Positions 24,910 through 33,732 of a DNA stretch of 64,000 bases are shown one piece after another (positions within the stretch are counted from its first letter, which is position 1; the number at the start of each line of letters is the position of its first letter). Under the pieces are notes generated by a model, which saw only the letters and a list, made by a program, of their open reading frames with translations, did not search any database and was not told where the DNA came from. The DNA is taken from the NCBI RefSeq assembly GCF_003583985.1, contig NZ_QXML01000005.1, forward strand, positions 307,675 through 371,674. The letters run 5' to 3'. Made by a program: the position numbers and the translations under genes. Origin of the DNA: Algoriphagus lacus. GTDB lineage: Bacteria; Bacteroidota; Bacteroidia; Cytophagales; Cyclobacteriaceae.

Positions 24910-25878
24910 ATGAAAACTCCTCTTCTACTTCTCTTTTTTCTAGTCAGCTCCAGCCTTTTTGCCCAAGAAAAATGGACCACCATCGCTCCAAAAACCGAAG
25001 CCACACCCCGTCATGAAAACTCAATTGTGTCCTGCGACGGGAAGCTTTATGCACTTGGAGGTCGGGGTGAAAGGCCAGTCGAGGAATATGACCCCAAAAC
25101 CAATACCTGGGCCAAAGTGGCAGATGCCCCGATGGAAATCCACCACTTCCAGGCGATTTCCTACAAAAATGAAATCTGGATAGTCGGAGCCCTTACCGGC
25201 AAATACCCTCACGAAACTCCGATTCCAAACATTTTGATATTCAATCCTAAAACCAAAACCTGGAGAGATGGCCCAAAACTACCCGAAAACCGTCTTCGTG
25301 GGTCAGCTGGAGTCTTTGTCCGAAATGACAAAATATACATGGTCTGCGGAATTCAGGACGGACATTACGATGGATTTGTGGGTTGGTTTGACGAACTGGA
25401 TCCAAAAACGGGAACGTGGACTTCCTTGTCTGATGCCCCTCGGGCAAGAGACCACGTGAGCGCAGCGTTAGTTGGCGATCGCTTGTATCTGGCTGGAGGA
25501 CGAACGTCCAATGCCAAAATCGGCAAAGTACTGGAGACGACCATCAAGGAAGTGGATTACTACGATTTCAAAACCAAAACCTGGAATACAATCGAAGCAG
25601 GCATTCCGACTGAACGGGCTGGGAATTCTAACCTTGCCATCGGCTACTATCTGGTAGTGCTAAACGGGGAAAGTGCCGCCCAAACCCCAGCCCATGCTGA
25701 AGTGGAAGTGCTGGATACCCGTACCCACACCTGGAGCAAACTGCCCAACCTGAATCAGGGCAGACACGGTACCGGAGCGGCATTTTTAGACGGTAAAATC
25801 TACGTGGCGGCAGGATCTGCCAACCGAGGTGGCGGACCTGAGATCAGTTCGATGGAAGTGATTGAGTGGAAGAAGTGA
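24910..25878 (+). CDS. Secreted kelch-repeat protein
   Basis: A protein of 322 residues with a signal peptide (MKTPLLLLFFLVSSSLFAQ). The mature part is a kelch beta-propeller with about five to six repeats showing the GG doublet and the W at the repeat end: DGKLYALGGRGERPVEEYDPKTNTWAKV, NEIWIVGALTGKYPHETPI...TWRDG, NDKIYMVCGIQ, GDRLYLAGGRTSNAKIGK...TWNTI, and DGKIYVAAGSANRGGGPEISSMEVIEW. Kelch propellers bind ligands or proteins; some relatives are sialic acid mutarotases or galactose-oxidase-like, but no copper-binding Cys/Tyr pattern is evident. It is probably monocistronic, between two terminators. Confidence 0.88.
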   Translation: MKTPLLLLFFLVSSSLFAQEKWTTIAPKTEATPRHENSIVSCDGKLYALGGRGERPVEEYDPKTNTWAKVADAPMEIHHFQAISYKNEIWIVGALTGKYPHETPIPNILIFNPKTKTWRDGPKLPENRLRGSAGVFVRNDKIYMVCGIQDGHYDGFVGWFDELDPKTGTWTSLSDAPRARDHVSAALVGDRLYLAGGRTSNAKIGKVLETTIKEVDYYDFKTKTWNTIEAGIPTERAGNSNLAIGYYLVVLNGESAAQTPAHAEVEVLDTRTHTWSKLPNLNQGRHGTGAAFLDGKIYVAAGSANRGGGPEISSMEVIEWKK

Positions 25879-25972
25879 TTTCGGATTTCAGAAAAATTAT
25901 TTAAGACATTCGGGCCCGAAAATTTCAAGTTTAAATTGATTTTTTGATTTGATTTCAAAGCCTTTACAAGTT

Positions 25973-26003
25973 AAGAACACCCGAAAATCGGGTGTTCTTT
26001 TTT
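25973..26003 (+). terminator. Terminator after the kelch gene
   Basis: AAGAACACCCGA and TCGGGTGTTCTT form a perfect 12-bp stem with a short A-rich loop and a T tail. The rest of the 305-bp gap to 26183 is AT-rich and shows no gene. Confidence 0.88.
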
Positions 26004-26183
26004 GCTTTTAGGGATTCCAATAGGATGCAAAATAATCTGATATAAATCACCCAACTATCTGATTAATAATAACAAAAGTTCATTTACTACAAACTAGATT
26101 TAGTTAGAGTCAATCAGGAGGAGAAAAAAAATTCCTGGTAATCTTTTGTGTGAATCATTCCTCAACCTTAAAAATTCACGAAA

Positions 26184-27866
26184 ATGAAAGACCAACATCT
26201 CAATCAACTCTCGATGGCGATAGTGGTATGGAGTTTACTCTTTGTTGGCGCGTGTAACTATTACAAGCCAATACCCACTTCATCCAAGTATTCCCCCAGT
26301 GACAAGACAAAGGAAATAGCCTCACTAAACGAGAAGACATTTATCATTCGGAGCAATCGGGGGGATTTTCTTTTGCAAAACCCTGCGGTTTTACTGGATC
26401 AAGAAGCTTTGACAGGTACGTTACAACTCGTACCGGAAGAAAACCAGCTGTACATCAAAGATGACAGTAAGAAATATGCCTATAGTTCAAGCAATCCGGC
26501 AGTACTTCAGGAATTGCACGTGTATACTCCTCTGGATTCTACGGCAAAAATTGGCGCTAAAGTTTCCATTCCGGTATCCGGCATTTCCAAAATGGAATTG
26601 ATACAAAAGGACAAATCAAAAAGCTCAACCAATACCATCATTTTGGTTTCGGGGGTAACCCTTGGGGCATTGGCCGTAACCGCAATAACTTTTGGGGCTG
26701 CTACGGCTGAAGCAGTGGATGATATGGCTACACCACCTCCGGGAGAGTCATCTTGCCCTTTTGTAAGCGCATACGATGGGAAGGAATTTGTTTTCCAGGG
26801 GGAGAGCTTTGGAGGAGCCCTGTTTCCCTCTATAGCGAGACAGGATTATTTGCAATTACCTTCTATCGAAATGGGACCTAAAGTCCAGCTCCTCATCAGT
26901 AATGAAAGAAATGAGCATCAATTCATTGACATGGCTGACCTGCTTTTGGTGGAGCATGCTCCGAATGAAAAAGTTTTGGTTGACCCCCAAGGCCCACTGT
27001 TTCTAGTACACGAAATGAAAAAACCTAAAGGAGCTATCTTGAATAATAAGAACGAAATGCTGGATCGAATTACCGAATCAGACAACGTTTATTGCTCATT
27101 CAATGACATGGCTTCCAGTTCCTTACTTAATGAACTTATCGTGAAGTTCGATCATCCTTCACAAGGAAAAGATCTCGCTTTGTACTTAAACCTAAGAGAC
27201 TCTCCATGGCTTGAATACATTTTTGAACAGTATATGAGCATGTACGGCGAGGATTACCAAGCATTTGAGAAAAGCATGGAAGCCAAATCGGCCGAAGAAT
27301 TGTACCAGTGGCAGGAGATGAATTTGGTACCACTCACCATTTCCGTCAAAACAAAAGGAGGTTGGAAAGAAGTGAGCAAGACCAGATTTGTAGGTCCTGT
27401 GACTAATCGGGAAATCGCCATTTCGCTCGAAGGAATCGAACTAAATGAACCAATTGTAGAAGTTTCCTTCAAAACAGGTTTCCTTTTCTGGGAAATTGAC
27501 CAAATAAGCCTTGCATCGGTCACTAAGGTTTCGCCTGAATCCATTCAGGTATTAAAGCCTTCCATAGCTGAAGACGAAACCGGAAAAGATCAATTGGATC
27601 TTATTTCTGAGCTGGATGATAAGTTTCTTGAACAACCAGAAACAGGTAACAAAACCTACTTGACTTATCAATTCGGGGAGTTTTCAAAGTCAAAAGCCTA
27701 TACTGCTTTCTTGCATACTGGAGGATATTACAAGATCTACCGGGATTTTACAGGACCAAGAAATGAAAAGTTCCTCTCAAAGTACGAGAAACCTGGAGGT
27801 CTGGCAGAGTTTAGCAAAAATAGGTTTGGGGAAGTCTACCAGTTTGCCTCTAGCTCTTCAAAATGA
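26184..27866 (+). CDS. Uncharacterised lipoprotein with internal hydrophobic segment
   Basis: A protein of 560 residues that I cannot place in a named family. The N-terminus has a lipobox-like signal (IVVWSLLFVGACNYYKP). A second hydrophobic stretch at about 151-175 (TIILVSGVTLGALAVTAITFGAATAE) is followed by a PPPGESSCPFVSAYDGKEFVFQGESFGGALFPS motif. The SCPF-x-x-x-x-DGKEFVF segment recurs in Bacteroidetes lipoproteins of unknown function. The C-terminal half looks like beta-sandwich sequence (VEVSFKTGFLFWEIDQISLASV). Base composition is more AT-rich than the aromatic operon. Both sides are bounded by terminators, so it is probably a single-gene unit. Function unknown; cell envelope location likely. 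Confidence 0.75.
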   Translation: MKDQHLNQLSMAIVVWSLLFVGACNYYKPIPTSSKYSPSDKTKEIASLNEKTFIIRSNRGDFLLQNPAVLLDQEALTGTLQLVPEENQLYIKDDSKKYAYSSSNPAVLQELHVYTPLDSTAKIGAKVSIPVSGISKMELIQKDKSKSSTNTIILVSGVTLGALAVTAITFGAATAEAVDDMATPPPGESSCPFVSAYDGKEFVFQGESFGGALFPSIARQDYLQLPSIEMGPKVQLLISNERNEHQFIDMADLLLVEHAPNEKVLVDPQGPLFLVHEMKKPKGAILNNKNEMLDRITESDNVYCSFNDMASSSLLNELIVKFDHPSQGKDLALYLNLRDSPWLEYIFEQYMSMYGEDYQAFEKSMEAKSAEELYQWQEMNLVPLTISVKTKGGWKEVSKTRFVGPVTNREIAISLEGIELNEPIVEVSFKTGFLFWEIDQISLASVTKVSPESIQVLKPSIAEDETGKDQLDLISELDDKFLEQPETGNKTYLTYQFGEFSKSKAYTAFLHTGGYYKIYRDFTGPRNEKFLSKYEKPGGLAEFSKNRFGEVYQFASSSSK

Positions 27867-27957
27867 GCCATACTTGGGAAATCTGATTAATCAGGTACTA
27901 GGGATTCTTAATCAAATCCGTTTGGTTTTCTTTTTTCAAAATTCAATGACCGGTGGG

Positions 27958-27997
27958 AAAAGACCTTCTATTGACTTAAGTCTAGAAGGTCTTTTTT
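27958..27997 (+). terminator. Terminator after the 26184 lipoprotein gene
   Basis: AAAAGACCTTCTA and TAGAAGGTCTTTT form a 13-bp stem with a 12-base loop and a T tail, 91 bp after the stop. The remaining sequence to 28126 shows no gene. Confidence 0.85.
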
Positions 27998-28126
27998 ACC
28001 CCCATCCTTCGTAACTTGTAATTCTTAATTAATGCTAATTCCACCCCGTAATCTTGGCTACTTTGTAGCACTTTCATTTCTGGTGCGTCTTTTGTCAAAC
28101 AGCTAATGAAATAAACTAGAAACCAC

Positions 28127-28822
28127 ATGAGAAAGCTCCTGATTTTGTTCCTTGCCTTTGCGATTGCATCTCCCCTTTTTTCGCAGCAAATCCAGCAAAT
28201 CCCGCTGATTGAAGTAGAAGGCTATGCCGAGCGAAAAATTGCTCCTGATGAAGCCGTGTTTTCCATTTCTTTGGAAGAAAAAGCCATGAAAGTCAATGAC
28301 GCTGTAAACGTCCTTAACAAAAAGACACAGAACCTGGCTGAGGCCCTGAAAAAAGGGAAAATCAAAGACTACAAGTTGGTTGCAGACAATTACTCCGTGG
28401 ATGTCAACCGCATCTACCGAAGCGGCACCGCTCGGGACAGTGGCTATGTGGCCCGTCAGGGACTTCGAATCGTTACTTCCGCAACCAATGAAGACCTTCA
28501 GAAAATCGTCGATGCCATCCAAGGTTCAGGCGATATGAGTTACAACCTTCACTTTGGCATAGCTGAAGCCACTCGGAAATCTCTTGAAGACACACTGTTG
28601 ACAGAAGCGTTGAAAGATGCCGAAGCCAGGGCAATGTTGATCGGTACTACGTTGGCACTTAAGGGACTTCGGGTATTCAATGTGACCATGGAACCCAACT
28701 ACCGACCACAGCCGATGTACATGATGAATGCCAAAGCTGCCGCGCCTGAATCGGCTGATATGCTGATTCAAACGGAAGAGCAGGCCATCACGAAGCGGGT
28801 TTATGTAAAATACACCTATTGA
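28127..28822 (+). CDS. Secreted SIMPL-domain (DUF541) protein
   Basis: A protein of 231 residues with a signal peptide (MRKLLILFLAFAIASPLFSQQ). It continues with the SIMPL/DUF541 start IEVEGYAERKIAPDEAVFSISLEEKAM, which fits the family's GxGxxxxxPD.a.v...v pattern. Later come AEALKKGKIKDYKLVADNYSVDVNRIY, GLRIVTSATNEDLQKIVDAI and LLTEALKDAEARAMLIGTTLALKGLRVFNV, the conserved A..kA..ia..lG segment. Family members such as YggE and BP26 are periplasmic and linked to oxidative stress or outer-membrane roles. It is monocistronic, with a terminator 26 bp after the stop. Confidence 0.88.
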   Translation: MRKLLILFLAFAIASPLFSQQIQQIPLIEVEGYAERKIAPDEAVFSISLEEKAMKVNDAVNVLNKKTQNLAEALKKGKIKDYKLVADNYSVDVNRIYRSGTARDSGYVARQGLRIVTSATNEDLQKIVDAIQGSGDMSYNLHFGIAEATRKSLEDTLLTEALKDAEARAMLIGTTLALKGLRVFNVTMEPNYRPQPMYMMNAKAAAPESADMLIQTEEQAITKRVYVKYTY

Positions 28823-28847
28823 TCTTCTGATTCTGATAATTCATTTT

Positions 28848-28873
28848 AAAGCCCGACTCCCCGTCGGGCTTTT
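28848..28873 (+). terminator. Terminator after the SIMPL gene
   Basis: AAAGCCCGAC, loop TCCCC, GTCGGGCTTT with a following T-rich tract. Confidence 0.85.
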
Positions 28874-28965
28874 CATTTTTCAGGACTTAATAGGAAAATT
28901 TGACTAGCGGTGTCTCCTATCAGCCACTTTTTCAGCAAATTAGATCCCCTAATCTTTCACCTAAA

Positions 28966-30285
28966 ATGAAACAAAATCTCTTGTTAAGCCTGATAGCTCT
29001 AGTGGGCTTTTCCTGCTCCCAAACAGACCCCATCGTCGGCCAAACCGAGATCACCAAGTGGCAAGGCAATAAAACCGGCGCCATCTCCGTCACCTATGAT
29101 GATGGCATAGTCAACCAACTGACTATTGCCAAACCCATCATGGACAGCTTGGGCTTGCCAGCCACCTTTTACATCATTACCGGAAAAGTAGAGGGATCCG
29201 GCCAGGGCAAATTCATTGGCAGAAATCCAAAAGAAATCATTGAGGAAACGGAACATATCCCAACTGATTCAACCAACTTCTTTGAGCGGGCTTCCTTGAT
29301 TGCCTTTACAGGCACCAGCGAGGCAGAGGATTACCATGCCCGTGCAGGTTCGCTTTTCGAACAGGGAAAAGTGGCCGAAGCTCACGCCTTGATCGATGAG
29401 GGATATGCAAAAATCCGAAAAGGTACCATGAAGGACACCGATGATGTAGTCTTTCACAACAACGTAGAGGATACCACTACCTGGGAGCAGTATAAATCCT
29501 ATGCAGCACAAGGGCATGAGATCGCCTCTCATACGGTCACTCATCCCCGATTGGCTGTGCTGGACGAGGCAAACATGCTTTACGAATTGGAGCAAAGCAA
29601 AGCCGACCTGCTCAAATTCATCGGACCGGAATCGACCTTTAGCGCTGAGGGGCCTTATGGCACCGAAAATGAACGGGTGATGGAATATGCCCACAAAGTC
29701 TATCCTTCCCTCCGCAACCGAATGCCGGAAGAATGGCTCGAAGAAATCAACCGCGGCAGTAAAATGACCCCAGGAGAATCCACCAAAGAATACGTACAGT
29801 GGCAGCGTGGACCACTTACCCGAATCGACATCACTCAGATGAAAGCCTGGGTAGACACTGTAATGAGCCATGACAACAACTGGCTGGTGCTGGTTTTTCA
29901 CGGGGTGGAAAATCTGGGTTGGGAACCCAAAACGCGTCCCGAACTGGTGGAATACTTCTCCTACATGAAGGCCAATCAGGATAAACTATGGATCGCTACA
30001 TTCAGGGACGTAACCAAATACCTCCGAGAGCGGAAGGCTACCCAAGTCAGCACTACAGTGGAAAAAAACGAAATCACGGTAAGCCTAAGTTCAGACCTTG
30101 ACCCTGAAATCTATTCCGTACCGCTGACTTTAAAAACTTATATCCCTGCCGATTGGTCATCTGCAGAACTGGTTCAGGAAGGACAGTCCCTTGATCTGGA
30201 AATTCTAAAAGATGAAAAAGGAAGCTATGTACTCTATGAGGTCAAGCCTAGCCAGCCCGAGGTCAAAGTCTCCAAAAAGGGGTGA
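28966..30285 (+). CDS. Polysaccharide deacetylase lipoprotein with a long insertion
   Basis: A protein of 439 residues starting MKQNLLLSLIALVGFSCSQ, with a lipobox (GFSC). The NodB-homology fold is visible as GAISVTYDDGIVNQ (metal Asp in the TYDDG motif), LGLPATFYIITGK, then HEIASHTVTHPRLAVL (the H-x-x-x-H metal motif). Between these two motifs lie about 115 residues, far more than the usual 45-50, including a charged helical block (FERASLIAFTGTSEAEDYHARAGS...AEAHALIDEG). A WLVLVFHGVENLGW segment gives the last conserved His. The C-terminal 90 residues look like a small beta domain. It probably deacetylates an N-acetylated or O-acetylated polysaccharide in the envelope; substrate unknown. The ATG at 28966 was chosen for its lipoprotein signal. 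Confidence 0.87.
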   Translation: MKQNLLLSLIALVGFSCSQTDPIVGQTEITKWQGNKTGAISVTYDDGIVNQLTIAKPIMDSLGLPATFYIITGKVEGSGQGKFIGRNPKEIIEETEHIPTDSTNFFERASLIAFTGTSEAEDYHARAGSLFEQGKVAEAHALIDEGYAKIRKGTMKDTDDVVFHNNVEDTTTWEQYKSYAAQGHEIASHTVTHPRLAVLDEANMLYELEQSKADLLKFIGPESTFSAEGPYGTENERVMEYAHKVYPSLRNRMPEEWLEEINRGSKMTPGESTKEYVQWQRGPLTRIDITQMKAWVDTVMSHDNNWLVLVFHGVENLGWEPKTRPELVEYFSYMKANQDKLWIATFRDVTKYLRERKATQVSTTVEKNEITVSLSSDLDPEIYSVPLTLKTYIPADWSSAELVQEGQSLDLEILKDEKGSYVLYEVKPSQPEVKVSKKG

Positions 30286-30334
30286 TTTTCTGAGGTTCAA
30301 CGGTTAGTCCAGATCCCCTTCCAAAGATGCAGCG

Positions 30335-30676
30335 ATGAAAGAGCAACTTCAGACACTCCGTGAAAAAATTAATTCAGGACAGTTTCCAACCCATTTCCCT
30401 CATTTTGGAGGGGCAAATCTGATCATTACCGATAATCCCAATCGAAGTTTCCATGAGGGAGACGTCGTCATTTATACGGCCCATGCTTCGGCCATGAGTT
30501 GGTTAGTCATGGAGTTGAAAGAAATCTATGGAGGTCATTTAAACTCCCTGAGTAAGTACCGATTCTACCCGGAAATTGGAAAACTGATTCAGGAATCCCT
30601 TCGAACGGACTACGATGTCTTTGAGTCCATGGAATATGTGATTGAAGAGATCGAAAAGAGTTGGGGCGCTGAATAA
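30335..30676 (+). CDS. Hypothetical small protein
   Basis: A protein of 113 residues beginning MKEQLQTLREKINSGQFPTH, with no signal peptide or membrane segment. It has a central hydrophobic strand pair (ANLIITDNPNRSFHEGDVVIYTAHASAMSWLVMELKEIYGG) and a helical acidic end. I do not recognise the family. It starts 49 bp after the polysaccharide deacetylase and may share its transcript. Coding is supported by a clean ATG, balanced composition and the absence of another frame. It is convergent with the TPR-kinase. Confidence 0.65.
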   Translation: MKEQLQTLREKINSGQFPTHFPHFGGANLIITDNPNRSFHEGDVVIYTAHASAMSWLVMELKEIYGGHLNSLSKYRFYPEIGKLIQESLRTDYDVFESMEYVIEEIEKSWGAE

Positions 30677-30785
30677 GGATATTTCCCTACCGTCAAACTC
30701 CAAGAAAAGTGAAATCGAAGCATCTCTCTCGGCAAAACCTTCATGGGATTTCCTATGCCAAAGGGAACTAGGATCATTTCTATTC

Positions 30786-32732
30786 TCAATCCATTTTACC
30801 TTCCTGGAGAAGAATCCGAAAAACAGTCCCTTTACCCAACTCACTTTCAACGAGGATTTTTGCACCTATACTTTCCGCAAACTCCTTGCTGAGCATCAAT
30901 CCGATGCCTGTGCCGGACTCTCCTTCGGTACCCTTTTGAGAATTAACCCGGTGATTAAATAGGAGTGATAACTTTTCAGGACTTATTCCAAGTCCGGTGT
31001 CTGTTATCCTAATTTCATTGGAATCAGGAAAATCAACCAAAATCTTGCCTTGGGCTGGTGTAAATTTTATGGCGTTTGTCAGGATATTTCTCAGAATAAA
31101 ATTCAGCCTTTCCCGATCCGACTTCAGTTCAATTCCAGAAGGGATCTCAAAACTCAAATCCAGATTTTTTTGATCCGCTTGAGGTTTTAGCAATTTGATG
31201 TTTTCAGCTACCAGCTCTTCCAGATCAAACGAACTCATCTCAAACTCTTGGGAATCCATTTGTTCCTTGGACCAGATAAGCAGATTGTTCAACATTTGGG
31301 ATAGGGCGTGAGTATCACGCGCAACCATAGGCATGATCTCCCGAAGCTCCTCTTCTGTTAGTAATTTGAGATCCCATAGCTTGATAATACTATGGAGTGA
31401 GGAAAAAGGCGCTCGAAGATCATGCGAAATAACCGAAAAAATCTTATCCCTGAACTGATTGGCCTTAGTCAGCTCAAGGTTGGTCTCGTGCAGGTCACTC
31501 GCCTGGAGTTGAATTTGGGCGTTTTGTTCTTTTGCAAATTGATGTGCTTCTTCAAGCTCGTCATGGGCTTGCTTGAGCTTGCGGTGATTTTTTTGTTGGA
31601 TCCAAATCATTATTCCCAAAAAAACAAGCAATAGCACTGCCCCGATCAGGATTTCGTTCCTCCTTCGAATGGACAGATCCAGATATTCCTGCTCCTGAAT
31701 CAATCGTTGATTTTCAAGCTCTTTCTTTTCAGTTTCGTATTGAATGAGAAGTTCCTCCCGGACTTTTTGTCGGCTTTCATTAAACATGACCTGGTCTGCA
31801 ATTTTCTGTTCAGCCAAGAATTCATAGGCACTTTTGTAATCATTGAGCCCCAAGGCTGCCTCGACCAGAATACCTGCCGTTACCGAAATGTAAAACTGGG
31901 AATTGGCGTTTTTCGCAATATCAAACGCCTGAAGGCCGTAGTCTTTGGCTCGTTTGAAGTCTTTGGCTTTCAGGTGAAATCCTGACAATTGATTTAAAAC
32001 TGAAAGTTTGTTTTCGACATCCTGCGTAGCCTCAGCAATGGAAAGTGCCCGGTCTAAATACGCTTTGGCTTTTTTGGTATCCTCCTGTGCCAAGCTGAGG
32101 TCCGAAAGTTGAGCCAGGGTATTCACCAGCCCTCTTTGGTCATTCAGTTCTTCTTTGATGGCAAGGGACTTTTGAAGGTAACTCAAGGCTAGGTCGAAGT
32201 CCTCCTTGCTTTGGTTTTGAGACCAGCGATCTTTGTGATAGTTGGCAAGGTTGTTATAAATCAACGATTGCCCACGGAGATTTTTTGTAGCTAAGCCATA
32301 CACCAACGCCTTCTCGTACATCTGTGCCGCTTTACCCATCTCGCCGTTGCGATAGTAGACGTTTCCGATGTTTAGGTTGGACTCAAGCATCCCGACTGAG
32401 TCCTGGAGGGCTTCCCTGATTTTCAAGGCTTGAAGGTGGGTTTTTAGCGCATCTTCGTAATCAGACCGGATGAGCTGGGCGACCCCTTTGATGTTGAGTG
32501 CATTTCCTTTGATCTTTTCCAAACCGAGTTTTTCCGCCAATCGAATGGAATTTTCAGCATAGAAGATCGCAGTATCCTGATCAAGACCATAGTAATGCTT
32601 ACTCAAGTCGTAAAAAAGGGAAGACTTGAGGGAGTCGTCATTTGTCTCGGAAATTACTTTACGGATACTGTCAGGAAACGCCTGAGGGGACTGCTGAAGC
32701 GCAATCCACGCAATTAAAAAAAGTAAAAACAT
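30786..32732 (-). CDS. TPR-containing sensor histidine kinase
   Basis: A protein of 648 residues. A signal peptide (MFLLFLIAWIALQQSPQ) precedes about seven TPR repeats of the periplasmic sensor part (GNALNIKGVAQLIRSDYEDALKTH; ESNLNIGNVYYRNGEMGKAAQMYEKAL; YNNLANYHKDRW; AYLDRALSIAEA). A single membrane segment (about 365-383, ILIGAVLLLVFLGIMIWIQQ) leads to a coiled coil, then HisKA with the phospho-His in FSVISHDLRAPFSSLHSI. The HATPase has the N box NILTNAIKFTP, the G1 box ITDTGLGISPEKL and the G2 box GTGIGLMLSKEF. It has no fused receiver and no regulator gene nearby, so the partner is elsewhere. This architecture is typical of Bacteroidetes. Confidence 0.92.
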   Translation of the reverse strand: MFLLFLIAWIALQQSPQAFPDSIRKVISETNDDSLKSSLFYDLSKHYYGLDQDTAIFYAENSIRLAEKLGLEKIKGNALNIKGVAQLIRSDYEDALKTHLQALKIREALQDSVGMLESNLNIGNVYYRNGEMGKAAQMYEKALVYGLATKNLRGQSLIYNNLANYHKDRWSQNQSKEDFDLALSYLQKSLAIKEELNDQRGLVNTLAQLSDLSLAQEDTKKAKAYLDRALSIAEATQDVENKLSVLNQLSGFHLKAKDFKRAKDYGLQAFDIAKNANSQFYISVTAGILVEAALGLNDYKSAYEFLAEQKIADQVMFNESRQKVREELLIQYETEKKELENQRLIQEQEYLDLSIRRRNEILIGAVLLLVFLGIMIWIQQKNHRKLKQAHDELEEAHQFAKEQNAQIQLQASDLHETNLELTKANQFRDKIFSVISHDLRAPFSSLHSIIKLWDLKLLTEEELREIMPMVARDTHALSQMLNNLLIWSKEQMDSQEFEMSSFDLEELVAENIKLLKPQADQKNLDLSFEIPSGIELKSDRERLNFILRNILTNAIKFTPAQGKILVDFPDSNEIRITDTGLGISPEKLSLLFNHRVNSQKGTEGESGTGIGLMLSKEFAESIGAKILVESELGKGTVFRILLQEGKMD

Positions 32733-32820
32733 AATAGAAAATGGAATTAATAGGCTTTAAAAGAGTTGCTCCAATATTCGTAATTAAAAATTAAGTACAA
32801 ATACCGCTTAAAAAGAAATG

Positions 32821-32963
32821 CTACCGATCCCTAATTCTGCAAATTGGAAACCTAAATCCCTTGATGATCAACTCCTCAAATTCTGCTTTTTGGAAATGAT
32901 TTAAAGATTTCTGAGCACCAAAGGCCTGCTCAAATTCCCAGGCTTTCTGTGCCTGACGGAATC
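32821..32963 (-). other. Coding-like remnant without a start codon
   Basis: On the minus strand a frame of about 46 codons ends with TAG at 32823-32821. It reads FRQAQKAWEFEQAFGAQKSL, then NHFQKAEFEELIIKGFRFP, with balanced charged and hydrophobic residues like a real protein. It has no ATG, GTG or TTG at a sensible place and lies directly behind the PycTM-like gene in another frame. It could be the tail of a decayed gene or chance; I do not recognise the sequence. Confidence 0.3.
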
Positions 32964-32965
32964 GA

Positions 32966-33556
32966 TTAAAAAATCAGATATCCAACAAAAAGCAAAATAC
33001 CAAGACCCAATCCGAGTACAAATACCTCATAGGCCTTCCGGATGAGTTTATATTTTCGGTCGAGCACTTTTCCCTGATAATACAGTGAAATCGACATATG
33101 ATCCTGAATGGTGGCATTTTCTGCCAGCATTTTTCGGGTTTCTACAAGATAATCATCCATCGTATAGCGGGAACTCTCCCCAAAAAACATCAAGCTGGAC
33201 TTGGGCTTCTCTCCACCGGTTTTTGCTTTTCCTACGATCGAAGGTTTAGCTGCCTGCACCGCAAGCATGGTCGAGGTCAGGATTACTCCCAAAAAGAGTA
33301 AAATAGGGAGAATCGTGATCAGGGAATCGATTTTGATCATGTGGGAAACCGATCCGTACCCCAAAACCGCGATCGTAGAAGAGATCACCAAGGCATTGAT
33401 GCTGATGATTATGTTGGCTTTGTTGTCGGCGATTTGGAGAAGATTGCAGTTGTTTTTGAAGGTGACCCGGTAAAAAGTCTGCCGCTCGCGCTCGGTCTTG
33501 TCTTTTTCCTTGTCCTTGTCCTTGTTCTTCTTTTTCTCCACTACTGGTTCTTCCAT
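32966..33556 (-). CDS. PycTM-like (DUF5706) membrane protein
   Basis: A protein of 196 residues. After a highly charged Lys/Asp/Glu tract (KKKNKDKDKEKDKTERERQ) comes the family hallmark FKNNCNLLQIADNKANIIISINALVISSTIAVL, matching the QIADNKAN-x-x-(I/L)-S-x-NA motif of the Pycsar effector PycTM, formerly DUF5706. Three membrane segments follow (about 52-72, 82-102 and 175-195). In Pycsar anti-phage systems such proteins are opened by cUMP or cCMP made by an adjacent cyclase. No cyclase is visible on either side, so this may be an orphan or a housekeeping relative rather than a working system. Confidence 0.75.
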   Translation of the reverse strand: MEEPVVEKKKNKDKDKEKDKTERERQTFYRVTFKNNCNLLQIADNKANIIISINALVISSTIAVLGYGSVSHMIKIDSLITILPILLFLGVILTSTMLAVQAAKPSIVGKAKTGGEKPKSSLMFFGESSRYTMDDYLVETRKMLAENATIQDHMSISLYYQGKVLDRKYKLIRKAYEVFVLGLGLGILLFVGYLIF

Positions 33557-33732
33557 TGCTTGGGTATTTGATTCTGAAATTAAGGAATTATTTTTTTCCT
33601 CTATTCATCTGCTTTCGAAAATAGAACTGATCTGAAAAAAGCTGTACGTACTGATCTGATTCCTTCCTCTAAATTTCAGGAAAAATTGGGATTAAAAAGC
33701 TGATTGGCCTTTTGAAGTTTCAACGTGACCTA

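Noticed and set aside
32966..33556. A working Pycsar anti-phage system
   Set aside because: Only the effector-like protein is present. No nucleotide cyclase gene lies within several kilobases on either side.
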